Part shown: positions 6,293-7,354 of the stretch, one piece after another
Numbering within the stretch: the first letter of the stretch is position 1
Layout: each line of letters opens with the position of its first letter
Origin: Thermodesulfobacteriaceae bacterium
GTDB lineage: Bacteria > Desulfobacterota > Thermodesulfobacteria > Thermodesulfobacteriales > Thermodesulfobacteriaceae
Length of the DNA: 7,354 nt
NCBI GenBank assembly: GCA_015494725.1
Contig: WGAR01000076.1
Coordinates: forward strand, 1-7,354
Direction: 5' to 3'
Position numbers and translations under genes: made by a program
The notes under the pieces: generated by a model
The model's input: the letters and a program-made list of their open reading frames with translations, nothing else
What the model was told of the DNA's origin: nothing
Database searches by the model: none

Positions 6293-7108
6293 TCAGTCCT
6301 TTTTTCGAAAACATATGGTCTTCCCCAGGATCTTTTTTTCCATGTCCGGGGGAAGATGAGGCGGAATCTCCGTGGCTCCCAGGAAAAGATACCCTCCGGG
6401 GGCAAGCACCCGACACAGATTATCCCAGACCCTCTTTTTCATGGCCTGGGCAAAATAGATGAGCACGTAACGGCAGAGGATCACCTCAAAGGGCCCTACC
6501 CTGAGGGGCTCGATCAGATTGATCTTCCTGAAGGTGACCATACGCTTTATTTCCTCGGAAATCTCCCAGTGGGCCCCTACCTGTTTAAAATATTTAACCA
6601 AAAAACTCACCGGAAGTCCACGGTTAACCTCTATCTGGTTGTAAACCCCCTTCCGGGCCTTTTCCAGGGCACTCTCCGAGATATCCGAGGCCAGGATCTC
6701 GATCCGCCACGAGGATACCAGATCCGGAAAATATTCCCTAAGCAGGATGGCCAGGCTGTAAGGCTCCTGTCCGGTGGAGCAGGCCGCGGACCAGAAACGT
6801 AACCGACGTTCCGCCTGACGTTTTTTTACCAGCTCGGGAATGACCACCTTTCTCAGGGTCTCGAAGGGGTGCTGATCCCGGAAGAAATAGGTCTCATTGG
6901 TGGTGAGGGCATCCACGATCTGATCCAGCAACTGTCGCGTAAGCCTGGTTCGGGCCACCTGATAAAGCTGCTCGTGATCCTTGTATCCCAGGCTCTTGGC
7001 CAGTTCGTCCAGCCTGCTCTCCAGGAGATATTCCTTCCCGGTGGCGATAGAGATCCCGCTGGACCGCTCCACCAGGCTAGCGAAAAACTCAAAGATTTCC
7101 CGCTTCAT
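6293..7108 (-). CDS. cheR: CheR receptor (MCP) glutamate methyltransferase
   Basis: The 271-residue product matches the usual CheR length and uses S-adenosylmethionine to methylate glutamates on chemoreceptors, opposing CheB. An N-terminal helical domain (about 1-65) is followed by the hallmark TTNETYFFRD at 69-78, the SAM-binding loop SAACSTGQEP at 107-116, ASDIS at 140-144, and CRYVLIYF at 212-219, then a C-terminal strand with GATEIPPH. The last hallmark is usually CRNVLIYF; here the asparagine is tyrosine (Y214, codon 6467-6469), a change near the SAM/substrate pocket. No C-terminal receptor-tethering extension is obvious. The ATG at 7108 has AAGGAG (complement of 7117-7122) eight bases upstream and begins one base after the cheB stop. 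The stop precedes cheA by 12 bases. Confidence 0.95.
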   Translation of the reverse strand: MKREIFEFFASLVERSSGISIATGKEYLLESRLDELAKSLGYKDHEQLYQVARTRLTRQLLDQIVDALTTNETYFFRDQHPFETLRKVVIPELVKKRQAERRLRFWSAACSTGQEPYSLAILLREYFPDLVSSWRIEILASDISESALEKARKGVYNQIEVNRGLPVSFLVKYFKQVGAHWEISEEIKRMVTFRKINLIEPLRVGPFEVILCRYVLIYFAQAMKKRVWDNLCRVLAPGGYLFLGATEIPPHLPPDMEKKILGKTICFRKKD

Positions 7109-7109
7109 C

Positions 7110-7354
7110 TCAGGTACTCCTTCTCCTCATCAGGAAGATCTCCTGCAGCTTGGCAGGGATCTCCGCGAGCGGCAAGACCAGATCCGCCAGACCGGCCTCT
7201 ATTACCGCCCGGGGCATCCCGAATACCGTGGAGGTCTTTTCGTCCTGGGCAATAACCAGCCCCCCTTTTTCCTTTATCTTCCTGGCCCCCTCGCGGCCGT
7301 CGTGTCCCATTCCGGTCATTACCACCCCCACCACCGCTCCTCCGTAGGTCTCGG
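7110..7354 (-). CDS. cheB: CheB protein-glutamate methylesterase, C-terminal part (runs off the window)
   Basis: About 81 C-terminal residues are present; the frame stays open to the right edge, so the N-terminal receiver, the catalytic Ser and the His lie outside. The visible part contains VVMTGMGHDG, holding the catalytic Asp of the Ser-His-Asp triad, followed by GGLVIAQDEKTSTVFGMPRAV in two consecutive blocks, a strongly conserved CheB signature, and LADLVLPLAEIP near the end. CheB removes methyl groups from receptors and deamidates glutamines, giving adaptation together with CheR. The internal GTG at 7334 is not the true start because the conserved family sequence continues upstream (ETYGGAV before VGVV). 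The stop at 7110-7112 lies one base before the cheR start, consistent with coupled translation. Confidence 0.95.
   Translation of the reverse strand, partial: ETYGGAVVGVVMTGMGHDGREGARKIKEKGGLVIAQDEKTSTVFGMPRAVIEAGLADLVLPLAEIPAKLQEIFLMRRRST

Noticed and set aside
4796..6802. 668-codon open frame on the plus strand opposite cheA and cheR
   Set aside because: It is a mirror frame of GC-rich coding sequence. The translation is low-complexity His/Leu/Gly-rich with no domain, and it crosses two intact genes.
7110..7334. Short independent protein starting at 7334
   Set aside because: The conserved CheB sequence continues upstream without a stop to the window edge, so this is the tail of cheB and not a separate gene.

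Overview
This window reads as a compact, GC-rich bacterial chromosome segment. Seven complete genes and two gene fragments occupy nearly all of it. The largest non-coding gap is 45 bases, and most neighbours overlap or sit within about a dozen bases. The CheA layout (kinase, two CheW-like domains, receiver), a four-zinc-motif DnaJ-type protein inside the chemotaxis operon, a HepT/MntA-type module and proteins rich in Glu, Lys and Arg suggest an anaerobic or thermophilic lineage such as Thermodesulfobacteriota or the former Deltaproteobacteria. That placement is inference; no marker gene here settles it.

Left part (1-1664). The tail of an unidentified upstream gene, probably the MntA nucleotidyltransferase antitoxin, overlaps a complete hepT gene carrying the RX4HXY motif. 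This is the type VII HEPN/MNT toxin-antitoxin arrangement. It runs into ychF (Obg-like ATPase, TGS domain) on the opposite strand, and the two stop codons interlock. A 45-base divergent spacer with a perfect 8-bp inverted repeat separates ychF from the next gene.

Middle (1665-2264). A 199-residue stand-alone HNH endonuclease-family protein lies on the plus strand. Its end overlaps the end of the chemotaxis operon by 16 bases.

Right part (2249-7354, minus strand). The chemosensory operon reads cheB (3' end only), cheR, cheA, a dnaJ-like gene, cheW. Spacings are 1 nt, 12 nt, a 4-nt overlap and a 29-nt overlap, so it is very probably one transcript with translational coupling. CheA and CheW form the signalling core with receptors encoded elsewhere. 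CheR and CheB set receptor methylation for adaptation. CheA lacks a recognisable P2 domain and carries its own C-terminal receiver. No separate cheY and no receptor gene is in the window. The least ordinary feature is the DnaJ-type cochaperone locked between cheA and cheW. I see no RNA genes, CRISPR arrays, insertion sequences or convincing Rho-independent terminators.
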